Made by a program: the position numbers and the translations under genes
Shown: one piece after another, positions 1 to 5,592 of the stretch
Position numbering within the stretch: the first letter of the stretch is position 1
How the letters are laid out: each line of letters opens with the position of its first letter
Notes under the pieces: model-generated
The model's database searches: none
Seen by the model: the letters and a program-made list of their open reading frames with translations, nothing else
Told to the model about the DNA's origin: nothing
Assembly (NCBI GenBank): GCA_002733945.2
Contig: NVXO02000002.1
Coordinates: forward strand, 12,342-18,117
Reading direction: 5' to 3'
Length of the DNA: 5,776 nt
DNA from: Sulfurimonas sp.
Lineage (GTDB): Bacteria; Campylobacterota; Campylobacteria; Campylobacterales; Sulfurimonadaceae

Positions 1-1042
1 ATTTTGCATATCTCATAGTGGAGCTTATATCTCGGTGGTTCATTAGCTTTTGGATGGTAAAGATTGGTGTTTCGTTTATAGCGAGGTGTGAAGCGAATGT
101 GTGTCGCAATGAATGGACTACAATTCTATTTTTTCTATCTTCAATTTTCAAGCCTAAATTAAACAGTTCATTTAATTTCTTTGCTAAGAGTTTTTGTAGT
201 TGAGTTTGACTTCTTTTGAAAAGTTTGTTTTTGTTTTCTCTGAATCTCTCATCTAATAAAGTAGACAGTTCTTCATTAAAAAACATTCTATATGTACTAT
301 CATTTTTGAAATCTTTTATTATCATTGATTTAACACTAAAATCTATATGATTAAATGATATGTTATATACACCCTGCAACCTTGCACCTGTATTAAGTAG
401 TAGTTTTGTAAAAACATATAGTTCATTATCATCTTCAACGGCTTTATAAAGTTTTTTAATTTCTTTCAAGGTTAGGTATTGCTCTCTATTATTATCTATC
501 TTTAGAGGCTTAATTCTTTTTACTATATTATCAATTTTAATTTTACCTTCTTGAATATAAAATTCAATTATTGTACTTAATTGACCTGTAAAATTATTTA
601 CAGTTTTAGGAGCATATGATTTGATTTTCATTGTTTGGAACTTACGAATATCTTCTACAGTCAACCTTTCTAATGCAGTAGTACCAAATACTTTTTTTAA
701 GTGATTATCGTATGAAGCTTTATCTGCTTTAATATGCCTATTATGAAGTTTTTTGTTTTCATAGTAATAGTTGAAAATTTTATCTATTGCATGTTGACTA
801 TTATTTTTCTTTTTTTTAGCGATTAATGGAGGTTCTTCTCCTAATCTTTGTTTAGTTATAATTTCATTTCTTTTTTGATTGCAATATGCTTCCCGAACAC
901 CTTCACTATATTTACCTATTTTTAATTCTTTATTCTTTCCGTCTTCTGTCCTATAGGATATATAGTAAGTCTTTTCATTGTCTATTGCAATTCTATAAAA
1001 TACACCTGAGTATTTAGTTGTGATTCGTTTTTTCGTTGACAT
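1..1042 (-). CDS. Tyrosine recombinase / phage-type integrase, C-terminus cut by the window edge
   Basis: Site-specific DNA recombinase that would integrate or excise a genomic island or prophage. The minus strand is open for 347 codons from ATG at 1042 down to the window edge. The N-terminal ~80 residues look like an arm-binding domain (MSTKKRITT, then YYISYRTEDGKNKELKIGKY). A SAM-like core-binding domain follows at roughly residues 80-170, then the catalytic domain. All catalytic positions of the family are visible: Arg221 (TGARLQ), probable Lys246 (KDFKND), His310 and Arg313 (HSLRHTFASHL), His336 (LMNHRD) and the nucleophile Tyr345 (MRYAK). Only a short C-terminal tail should be missing. 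AAGAGG lies 8 nt before the start. It reads away from the tRNA-like 3' fragment at 1189-1213, the usual int-att arrangement. It probably mobilised DNA to the left of the window, but could also have acted on the repeat-bounded unit to the right. Subfamily not determined. Confidence 0.95.
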   Translation of the reverse strand, partial: MSTKKRITTKYSGVFYRIAIDNEKTYYISYRTEDGKNKELKIGKYSEGVREAYCNQKRNEIITKQRLGEEPPLIAKKKKNNSQHAIDKIFNYYYENKKLHNRHIKADKASYDNHLKKVFGTTALERLTVEDIRKFQTMKIKSYAPKTVNNFTGQLSTIIEFYIQEGKIKIDNIVKRIKPLKIDNNREQYLTLKEIKKLYKAVEDDNELYVFTKLLLNTGARLQGVYNISFNHIDFSVKSMIIKDFKNDSTYRMFFNEELSTLLDERFRENKNKLFKRSQTQLQKLLAKKLNELFNLGLKIEDRKNRIVVHSLRHTFASHLAINETPIFTIQKLMNHRDISSTMRYAK

Positions 1043-1043
1043 T

Positions 1044-1062
1044 TTCCCGACCTCTTCCCGAC
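1044..1062. repeat. Short direct repeat TTCCCGAC x2 just upstream of the integrase start
   Basis: TTCCCGAC occurs at 1044-1051 and again at 1055-1062, 11 bp apart, which is about one helical turn. The two copies overlap the leader and ribosome-binding region of the integrase gene. Such spacing is compatible with a protein binding site (an integrase arm site, excisionase or repressor), but no homologous site was recognised and chance cannot be excluded. Confidence 0.35.
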
Positions 1063-1092
1063 ATAAGAATATGATTATTGCATATTTTATGG

Positions 1093-1121
1093 ATTATAGC
1101 AAATTTACAATTTTTCGTTAA
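1093..1121 (-). promoter_or_regulatory. Probable integrase promoter with extended -10
   Basis: On the minus strand, TGCTATAAT occupies 1101-1093: a perfect -10 with the TGn extension. TTAACG at 1121-1116 is 17 bp upstream and matches the -35 consensus at four of six positions. Transcription would start near 1086 and give a leader of about 45 nt to the integrase ATG at 1042. Predicted from pattern only. Confidence 0.55.
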
Positions 1122-1188
1122 ATCCCTATTTTAGGTCTACTCAGTAATATTGGATTATTTAAGCTTTATAGTGATGATGTACGGATTG

Positions 1189-1213
1189 GGTTCGATCCCG
1201 CACGTCTCCACCA
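1189..1213 (+). repeat. tRNA/tmRNA 3'-end fragment, probable attachment site copy 1
   Basis: Reading right from 1191, a T-loop (TTCGATC), five T-stem bases (CCGCA), seven acceptor bases (CGTCTCC), a discriminator A and CCA follow in exactly the lengths of a tRNA 3' half, ending at 1213. The matching 5' T-stem strand is wrong: TTGGG is present where TGCGG is needed, so two of five pairs fail. No anticodon arm lies upstream, so this is a duplicated 3' end rather than a working gene. T at position 70 with discriminator A suits a G3-U70 (alanine-type) acceptor, so tmRNA or tRNA-Ala are the best guesses. Integrases commonly use such 3' ends, and the integrase lies next to it. Positions 1196-1213 recur at 2119-2136 with one mismatch. 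Confidence 0.7.
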
Positions 1214-1295
1214 ATAGCCTGTTCAATAGAATCTACATTTTAAATCACCTCTCCTTTGAATATACTACTTCTTTTCACTCCACTTTCTACACTTC

Positions 1296-1324
1296 TTGTG
1301 ATATTAAAGGTTTTATATTATAAT
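1296..1324 (+). promoter_or_regulatory. Probable promoter of the first mntA-hepT operon
   Basis: TTGTGA at 1296-1301 and a perfect TATAAT at 1319-1324 are separated by 17 bp. Transcription would start near 1331, only about 15 nt before the antitoxin ATG, so the Shine-Dalgarno sequence would lie at the very 5' end of the mRNA. Lying inside the repeat-bounded unit, it would let the operon be expressed wherever the unit inserts. Confidence 0.6.
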
Positions 1325-1332
1325 AATATCAA

Positions 1333-1338
1333 GAGGAG
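1333..1338 (+). promoter_or_regulatory. Ribosome binding site that fixes the first mntA start
   Basis: GAGGAG lies 7 nt before ATG 1346. It supports that start over the in-frame TTG at 1256, which lies upstream of the predicted promoter and would add 30 hydrophobic, AT-rich-coded residues not seen in this family. Confidence 0.75.
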
Positions 1339-1345
1339 TACTAAT

Positions 1346-1627
1346 ATGAATAAGCTAGATATTTTAAAAGTACTTGCGGACAAAAAAGAGTTATATCATC
1401 TTAAAAATTTCATTCTATTTGGTTCAGTAGCAAAAGATATCAATAGTAGCGATAGTGATATAGATATAGCATACATAGAAGATAAAATAAAATTAAACTT
1501 TGAAAATTATTTAAAATTAGAAAGTGAACTTGCAGATATTTTTCAAACAAAAATAGATTTGGTTAATTATAAAAAATTCAACCCCTTAGTTATGCTACAT
1601 GCAAAGGATAGTTTTATTTATGTTTAG
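1346..1627 (+). CDS. mntA: MNT-domain nucleotidyltransferase antitoxin (MntA-type), pair 1
   Basis: A 93-residue minimal nucleotidyltransferase of the MNT family. In characterised MntA-HepT systems this cytosolic protein neutralises its HEPN partner by transferring AMP from ATP to a tyrosine of the toxin. The signature GSx10DxD is complete: Gly26-Ser27 in LFGSVAK, then Asp38 and Asp40 in DSDIDIA. The third metal-binding Asp is Asp71 in KIDLV. Length and layout (helix, GS motif, DxD, third Asp, short C-terminal helix) are those of stand-alone MNT antitoxins. The stop codon overlaps the toxin start by 8 nt (ATGTTTAG), so the two are translationally coupled with the antitoxin first. It differs clearly from the second MNT protein in this window outside the motif. 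The assignment rests on motif and context; AMPylation itself is inferred from family knowledge. Confidence 0.92.
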   Translation: MNKLDILKVLADKKELYHLKNFILFGSVAKDINSSDSDIDIAYIEDKIKLNFENYLKLESELADIFQTKIDLVNYKKFNPLVMLHAKDSFIYV

Positions 1628-2048
1628 TAGTAAAAATATTTTGCATATACTAACTATGCTAGAAGCTATAGAAAAAATCAATATCTATTCATCTGAGTTT
1701 GAGGATGAAGAAGTATTTTATTTTGCAAACAAACAGTTAAACTTTAATGCAACAGTAAACCTTCTTATAGCTATAGGTGAAGAAAATAAAAAAATAGATG
1801 ATGGCCTAAAGTCTACTGATAAAATCAACTGGAAAAACATCTCAGCAATGCGAGATAAAATTGCTCATAATTATCGTGGTATAGATGAATCAATGGTTTG
1901 GGAGATTGTAACAACTTATCTTCCTGTATTAAAAGAACTATTAATTGAAATGTTACCTAAAATTGACAATTCAAAGCTTTATATCGAAGAAGCATTAACA
2001 ACTTTGTATTACGAAGACTTGCATTACTTAAAGAATCTAGTAGTTTAA
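1620..2048 (+). CDS. hepT: HEPN-domain ribonuclease toxin (HepT-type), pair 1
   Basis: A 142-residue, largely helical HEPN protein, predicted to be an RNase toxin acting in the cytosol, usually as a dimer whose active site forms at the interface. The catalytic motif Rx4HxY is present as Arg78, His83 and Tyr85 (MRDKIAHNY). In studied HepT proteins this Tyr is the residue AMPylated by MntA. The segment LLIAIGEENKKID, about 30 residues earlier, matches the HepT/DUF86-like helix pattern. ATG 1620 is chosen because it gives the 8-nt overlap with the antitoxin and has AAAGGA upstream inside it; an in-frame ATG at 1599 would only add seven residues. Compared with the second HEPN protein here it has a longer C-terminal tail after the motif. 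No terminator was recognised downstream; the second att-like repeat begins 70 bp after the stop. Confidence 0.92.
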   Translation: MFSSKNILHILTMLEAIEKINIYSSEFEDEEVFYFANKQLNFNATVNLLIAIGEENKKIDDGLKSTDKINWKNISAMRDKIAHNYRGIDESMVWEIVTTYLPVLKELLIEMLPKIDNSKLYIEEALTTLYYEDLHYLKNLVV

Positions 2049-2118
2049 CATATGTACAACATTGTGTAATACAAATTGACTATTACTTTCTAATATACCT
2101 ACCCTTCATATAGTTGTG

Positions 2119-2136
2119 TCCCGCATGTCTCCACCA
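2119..2136 (+). repeat. tRNA/tmRNA 3'-end fragment, probable attachment site copy 2
   Basis: Eighteen bases ending CTCCACCA match 1196-1213 with one change (C to T at the seventh position from the left). The T-loop is not conserved here (GTTGTG precedes instead of TTCGA), so the shared core is just the acceptor end plus part of the T-stem. It is in the same orientation as copy 1 and closes the unit carrying the first toxin-antitoxin pair. No tRNA body lies to its left, so it is not a functional gene. Confidence 0.65.
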
Positions 2137-2234
2137 TCAACTACTTTAACAAATTCAAGCAGAAATCCAAATATAATGGGTATATATAAGTCTAATTTGA
2201 TTATACTTTTTTTAACTAAATTAATTGGATTAAA

Positions 2235-2626
2235 ATGACTTCTATTACTAGCTATTTGAACAATGTAAACAGATTATTTCAAACAGGGAATGAAAAGAGA
2301 GTATAGTTATAGGGGCTAAAGATTTAGATGGTAAAAAAATAAATAAAGAGCAGTTTGATAGATATAAAAATGCCCTTCCTAACTTAAGAATTACAGATTA
2401 TTTAGAGTTTCAGTTTTATAAGAATGCTAAATTGACAGTACAAATATCTATAGCAAAATGGGAGTTTTACATAGGTGGATACCAACCAGCTCAAAAATGG
2501 CTTAAATATAGAGTAGGCAGAGAACTAAGCAGAACAGACCTAAAGCACTACAATAAAATCATAAATGCACTTGTCGGGACAGATGGGATTATGAAAGAAA
2601 TAGATAAAGTATTAGTTATATCATGA
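2235..2626 (+). pseudogene. Collapsed remnant of a type ISP-like restriction-modification enzyme
   Basis: Three pieces of one large (usually about 1000-residue) single-chain restriction-modification protein lie in the right order. Piece 1 (from ATG 2235) reads MTSITSYLNNVNRLFQTG, like the family N-terminus, and stops at TAG 2304-2306. Piece 2 is in another frame, open from 2294: KDLDGKKINKEQFDRYK, then TDYLEFQFYKN and ISIAK, matching the N-terminal nuclease-like domain. Piece 3, joined in frame near 2460, is the C-terminal hallmark WEFYIGGYQPAQKWL, then GRELSRTDLKHY and MKEID, ending at TGA 2624-2626. The methyltransferase and helicase core is absent, and about 50-60 residues seem lost between pieces 1 and 2. 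The nuclease E-x-K appears as G-A-K, so the catalytic Glu is probably gone. The main frame has no ATG or GTG before 2591, so it is not expected to be made. Family recognition is from memory of conserved motifs. Confidence 0.75.
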
Positions 2627-3327
2627 AAAATAAGTTTGATAATTTGATTTTTAAAGCGGATGAAATGGGTGATTATTTAATTGACAATTTTGTTAAACCC
2701 ATTCTTAAAGGTACAGTAAATATCTTAATAGATGAAAAGTTAAAATATTATCTTACTTTTAAAACTGCCTTTATGGAAAATAAAATATCTATATTTCTAA
2801 AATCTATACAAGATGATGAAAATATTGATATCAAGTTTATTGAAGACATGAATGACAATGAAAACGTATTTTTCACTCAAACAATTAACAAGGTAATAGA
2901 CCTAGATGATAGTTTGCAGATATACATTTTATCTTACCTTACAAAACAATACATGAAGAATAAAGAGCTGTCCTATTATGAGAAACAATTGTATTACAAT
3001 ATAGATACATTCACAAATGATGATTTTGAAATATTTTATAGCATGTACAAAGAAAACAAACTATCAGACAAGCACAAAAGAATAAGGCTAATTAGTTTAG
3101 ATAAAAAGAAAGAAATCTTGGATATATCTTTAAAAAAATTCTCTAATATAGGACTATTAAACTTTAAAATTACATTTGAAAAAGACCAACAACCTGAGTG
3201 CTTTGAGGTAAGTGATTATTCAAGGAAGCTTTATGATTGTTTATGTAGTTATCAAGATGATTTGTTTAATAAAACAATGATTGAGAAAAAACTAAACACT
3301 ATAAAAAGCTTCCCGTTTGTTATATAG
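2623..3327 (+). CDS. Uncharacterised 234-residue protein downstream of the restriction remnant
   Basis: I do not recognise this protein. It is intact, with 234 codons from ATG 2623, and its start overlaps the stop of the restriction remnant as ATGA. It was therefore once translated by coupling to that gene and was probably part of the same operon. The sequence is charged and mostly helical (many Lys, Asp, Glu, Asn and Tyr), with no signal peptide, no clear membrane segment and no Cys/His cluster. Residues ~80-150 (TQTINKVIDLDDSLQIYILSY, then helices rich in Tyr and Lys) resemble the repeated-helix style of DUF4393-like island proteins, but the match is too weak to name. Its upstream ribosome-binding context now lies in a broken gene, so its expression is uncertain. 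Keeping an open frame suggests recent decay of its partner or an independent function. Confidence 0.75.
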   Translation: MKNKFDNLIFKADEMGDYLIDNFVKPILKGTVNILIDEKLKYYLTFKTAFMENKISIFLKSIQDDENIDIKFIEDMNDNENVFFTQTINKVIDLDDSLQIYILSYLTKQYMKNKELSYYEKQLYYNIDTFTNDDFEIFYSMYKENKLSDKHKRIRLISLDKKKEILDISLKKFSNIGLLNFKITFEKDQQPECFEVSDYSRKLYDCLCSYQDDLFNKTMIEKKLNTIKSFPFVI

Positions 3328-3353
3328 TTGTAATTAAATTATTTTCAATAAGG

Positions 3354-3362
3354 TGCTATAAT
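3354..3362 (+). promoter_or_regulatory. Extended -10 promoter of the second mntA-hepT operon
   Basis: TGCTATAAT is a perfect extended -10 element. The -35 position 17 bp upstream reads TTAAAT at 3334-3339, a weak match, as expected when the -10 is extended. Transcription would start near 3369, about 37 nt before the antitoxin ATG. It gives this pair a promoter separate from the decayed operon upstream. Confidence 0.55.
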
Positions 3363-3405
3363 AATAGCAATATAGACAGTTAATCAAAGTGAGGTGGATA
3401 TTATT

Positions 3406-3693
3406 ATGACAAAATCTGATGTACTAAACTATCTTAAAGAACACTATCAAGAATTTCATAAACAATATAATGTAGAAAAAATTGGTCTATTTGGAAGCTA
3501 TGCAAGAGATGAAGCAACACAAGATAGTGATATAGATATATTTGTAACAATGAAGCCTAATATCTTTGGTATGATAGCCATAAAAGAGCAGATAGAAGAA
3601 GACCTACACACTAAGGTTGATATTATAAGAGAACATAAAAATATAAAACCTTTCTTCCTAGAAATGATTAATAAAGATTTGATTTATGCTTAA
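3406..3693 (+). CDS. mntA: MNT-domain nucleotidyltransferase antitoxin (MntA-type), pair 2
   Basis: A 95-residue MNT-family nucleotidyltransferase, predicted to disarm the adjacent HEPN toxin by AMPylation. Gly30-Ser31 (LFGSYARDEA), Asp42 and Asp44 (DSDIDIF) give an intact GSx10DxD motif, and Asp72 (KVDII) supplies the third carboxylate. ATG 3406 is preferred over the in-frame GTG at 3394 because GAGGTG at 3391-3396 is the ribosome binding site for 3406 and overlaps the GTG. The stop overlaps the toxin start by 8 nt (ATGCTTAA), the same length and layout as in pair 1. The GSYARDEA..DSDID form is the commonest version in bacterial MNT-HEPN pairs, whereas pair 1 has GSVAKDINSSDSDID. The two antitoxins share little beyond the motif. 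Confidence 0.93.
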   Translation: MTKSDVLNYLKEHYQEFHKQYNVEKIGLFGSYARDEATQDSDIDIFVTMKPNIFGMIAIKEQIEEDLHTKVDIIREHKNIKPFFLEMINKDLIYA

Positions 3694-4069
3694 CGATAAA
3701 GATAGAATGATTTTATCAACTCTTGAAGATATTCAAACATCTATAGAGTTAATTATCCAAAGATGTGAAGGTATAAAAGCTAGTGATGATTTTTTAGATG
3801 AAGAAGATGGGCTATTAAAGCTAGATAGTATCTCTATGAGGCTAATAGCTATTGGCGAGGGCTTTAAAAACATTGATAAGCTGTCTGATAGTAAACTCTT
3901 AACTAATTATCCTAACATCCCATGGAAACAAGTAAAAGGGATTAGAGATATTTTATCTCATCATTATTTTGATTTAGATGCAGAGACTATATTTGAAATT
4001 TGTCAAAATGATATAAATGAACTTTTAAATACAACTATCAGAATAATTGGAGATATAAGCAAAAAGTAA
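3686..4069 (+). CDS. hepT: HEPN-domain ribonuclease toxin (HepT/DUF86-type), pair 2
   Basis: A 127-residue helical HEPN protein of the HepT/DUF86 group, predicted to be an RNase toxin. Rx4HxY is present as Arg87, His92 and Tyr94 (IRDILSHHYFDLD), a very typical DUF86 form. LIAIGEGFKNID, starting near residue 53, is the matching conserved helix, followed by PNIPWKQVKGIRD. The N-terminus (DRMILSTLEDIQTSIELI) is the usual first helix. It starts inside the antitoxin gene and is translationally coupled to it. It shares the LIAIGE helix and the catalytic motif with the first HEPN protein but is otherwise divergent and lacks that protein's longer C-terminal tail. No obvious terminator follows; the spacer to the next gene is AT-rich. 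Confidence 0.94.
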   Translation: MLNDKDRMILSTLEDIQTSIELIIQRCEGIKASDDFLDEEDGLLKLDSISMRLIAIGEGFKNIDKLSDSKLLTNYPNIPWKQVKGIRDILSHHYFDLDAETIFEICQNDINELLNTTIRIIGDISKK

Positions 4070-4344
4070 AATATTTGAACCTTAATGAAAAACAAAGAGA
4101 AATAGTTCACACACCTTTTTTTAGGGATAGCAACTTTAACACTTTACTCAGATTTTCCATCATCTTCAGAAAGGCTTTGTTTACCTTACAGCACTAATTA
4201 ATTGGCACAGCAAAAAATGGAATAATAACTATTTTAAACTAATTAGTAATTTATAAATTTTAAATTGTATAAATAAAAATTAATTTCAGTAAAAATTAGG
4301 TATTCTTTTAAAAATATCATCTCTCATTATTTATAATAAATGTA
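4070..4344. other. AT-rich spacer between the island-type genes and the transglycosylase
   Basis: No coding region could be supported on either strand. The left half (to about 4200) has mixed composition with short reverse-strand open stretches that match nothing recognised, and may be decayed DNA. The right half is very AT-rich with small palindromes (ACTAATTAGT at 4238-4247 and AATTTATAAATT at 4248-4259) that are weak evidence of anything in such DNA. It ends in the putative promoter of the next gene. No third copy of the att-like repeat was found here. Confidence 0.5.
4332..4337 (+). promoter_or_regulatory. Probable -10 box of the transglycosylase gene
   Basis: A perfect TATAAT would place the transcript start near 4344, some 25 nt before ATG 4369. 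No good -35 hexamer lies 17 bp upstream, but the preceding DNA is strongly A/T-tracted, as is common at Campylobacterota sigma-70 promoters. Confidence 0.4.
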
Positions 4345-4368
4345 GTGATTACTCCAATAAGGTTTTTT

Positions 4369-5535
4369 ATGCTTAAAGTATTACTTATCACAACTCTACT
4401 CTCTTTTCACTTGCTTGCATTAACAGTAGAAGAATTCAATAATCAGCAAATGGAGAGTTTTAATTCCTACAAAAAGAGTCAAGAAGATGGATTCAAAGAA
4501 TACAAAAAGTCTCAAACAGAGGCATTTGAAGATTATAAAAAAGATATTGGAAGATATTGGGATAAGCCAAAACTATCAACAAAAAAAACTTGGTTACTAT
4601 ATACAGAAGATCAAAAAACTAGAACAGATGTTGATTTTTCAAAAGAAACAATAACAATTGAAACTATAGCTCATTCAGAAAAAGAAGCAAAAATTAAACT
4701 AAAAGCGGCACTTGCACAAGCTGTAGTCATTAATACAAAAAAAGTACAAGAGATAGATCCTTTAGAAAAGAAATTAGCTCTCATTAAAAAACCCAATAGG
4801 TTAAAAGACTCTCAAGTTAAGGCTGAAGCAATTCTCTCTACCGTAATTTTTAACAATAGACCGACTAAAAAACTAATTTATAAGTATGTTAATAAAAATA
4901 TTTCTAATAGTAATATTAGAATCAAAAAATCAAAAAAACTAAATAATCAAAATGTATACAGTGTAAAAATACAAATGCCAAAAGACGCTATGTTAAAACG
5001 TTCTAAAGTATATCAAAGGGAAATTCTTAAGCATTCTAAAATACAGAAACTTCCTACTTCTTTAGTCTTTGCCATTATGCATACAGAAAGTAATTTTAAT
5101 CCAAGAGCACGATCACATATACCAGCATACGGTTTAATGCAAATTGTGCCAAAATCAGCTGGTGTAGATGCTCATAAATACCTGTACAACACAAAAAGAA
5201 TTGTATCAGGTACTTATTTATACGATAGTAGCAATAATATAACAATGGGTACGGCTTATTTACATATTTTATATTATAGGTATCTAAAAAAAATAAAAAA
5301 TCCAACTAGTAGACTTTACTGTACAATCGCAGCTTATAACACTGGTGCTGGAAATATCGCATGGGCATTTACAAAAAGTTTTGATATGAATAAAGCTGCG
5401 CCCCTAATAAATAAAATGCAATCAGAGCAAGTGTATAGCAAACTACTTAAAGATTTGAGATGGGATGAACCGAAAAAGTATCTCATTAACGTATCTAAAC
5501 GGATGAAAGCTTATAGGCAAGTTTACGGAGGTTGA
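4369..5535 (+). CDS. MltC-like periplasmic lytic murein transglycosylase
   Basis: A 388-residue exported enzyme that would cleave the MurNAc-GlcNAc bond of peptidoglycan with 1,6-anhydro product formation. Residues 1-17 form a signal peptide (MLKVLLITTLLSFHLLA) without a lipobox Cys. Residues 28-60 are three hendecads of the form xxxFxxYKKSQ, probably a short coiled coil. Residues ~60-165 match the MltC N-terminal domain (DUF3393), with RTDVDFSKETITIETIA as its clearest stretch. A GH23/SLT domain follows from ~215: the catalytic Glu is Glu240 (MHTESNFNP), followed by YGLMQIVP (Gly255 to Pro262) and YNTGAGN (Tyr323 to Asn329). ATG 4369 has AATAAGG 6 nt upstream; an in-frame GTG at 4345 has no such site and would spoil the signal peptide. 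E. coli MltC is an outer-membrane lipoprotein, while this protein looks soluble or processed by signal peptidase I. It probably works in cell-wall turnover. Confidence 0.93.
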   Translation: MLKVLLITTLLSFHLLALTVEEFNNQQMESFNSYKKSQEDGFKEYKKSQTEAFEDYKKDIGRYWDKPKLSTKKTWLLYTEDQKTRTDVDFSKETITIETIAHSEKEAKIKLKAALAQAVVINTKKVQEIDPLEKKLALIKKPNRLKDSQVKAEAILSTVIFNNRPTKKLIYKYVNKNISNSNIRIKKSKKLNNQNVYSVKIQMPKDAMLKRSKVYQREILKHSKIQKLPTSLVFAIMHTESNFNPRARSHIPAYGLMQIVPKSAGVDAHKYLYNTKRIVSGTYLYDSSNNITMGTAYLHILYYRYLKKIKNPTSRLYCTIAAYNTGAGNIAWAFTKSFDMNKAAPLINKMQSEQVYSKLLKDLRWDEPKKYLINVSKRMKAYRQVYGG

Positions 5536-5541
5536 GTAAGG

Positions 5542-5547
5542 TATAAT
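5542..5547 (+). promoter_or_regulatory. Possible -10 box for the DCC-family gene
   Basis: A perfect TATAAT begins 7 nt after the transglycosylase stop. No convincing -35 is seen at the expected distance, which would fall inside the transglycosylase gene. If used, the leader would be about 75 nt long and would contain the TGTACA repeats at 5593-5610. A start closer to the gene is equally possible. Confidence 0.3.
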
Positions 5548-5592
5548 GCCCCTAAAATCTAAGATACCAATTCAGTAAGATTTAATTTCAAA

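Larger units (their letters stand above)
1214..2136. mobile_element. 923-bp repeat-bounded unit carrying one mntA-hepT pair
   Basis: The DNA between the end of the first att-like repeat and the end of the second forms a unit of 923 bp. Its only recognisable content is one promoter and one MNT-HEPN toxin-antitoxin operon. It holds no integrase or transposase of its own. The bounding repeats are in direct orientation and both match a tRNA/tmRNA 3' end, as expected after tandem insertion of islands at one attachment site. It may be a remnant that lost its integrase, or a passenger moved in trans by the neighbouring integrase. That it is a mobile unit is inference; the repeats and the gene content are seen directly. 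Confidence 0.5.

Noticed and set aside
18..203. Plus-strand open frame of 61 codons at the left edge
   Set aside because: It lies antisense within the catalytic domain of the integrase, which has a full set of family motifs; it is a shadow frame.
1189..1213. A functional tRNA gene
   Set aside because: The 5' T-stem strand does not pair, and no anticodon arm, D arm or 5' acceptor strand was found upstream; only the 3' end is present.
1256..1345. N-terminal extension of the first MNT protein from TTG 1256
   Set aside because: It would begin upstream of the predicted promoter, lacks a good ribosome binding site and adds 30 residues not typical of MNT antitoxins; ATG 1346 has GAGGAG at ideal spacing.
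2290..2306. Programmed frameshift joining the first two pieces of the restriction gene
   Set aside because: About 50-60 residues expected between the two pieces are absent, and the downstream core is deleted too, so decay explains the frame change better.
4100..4200. Possible reverse-strand coding remnant in the spacer
   Set aside because: Short open stretches could be read on the minus strand, but stops interrupt them and no family resemblance was convincing.
5096..5305. Minus-strand open frame of 69 codons
   Set aside because: It is antisense to the catalytic core of the transglycosylase (Glu240 to the segment before YNTGAGN) and has no ribosome binding site or recognisable product.
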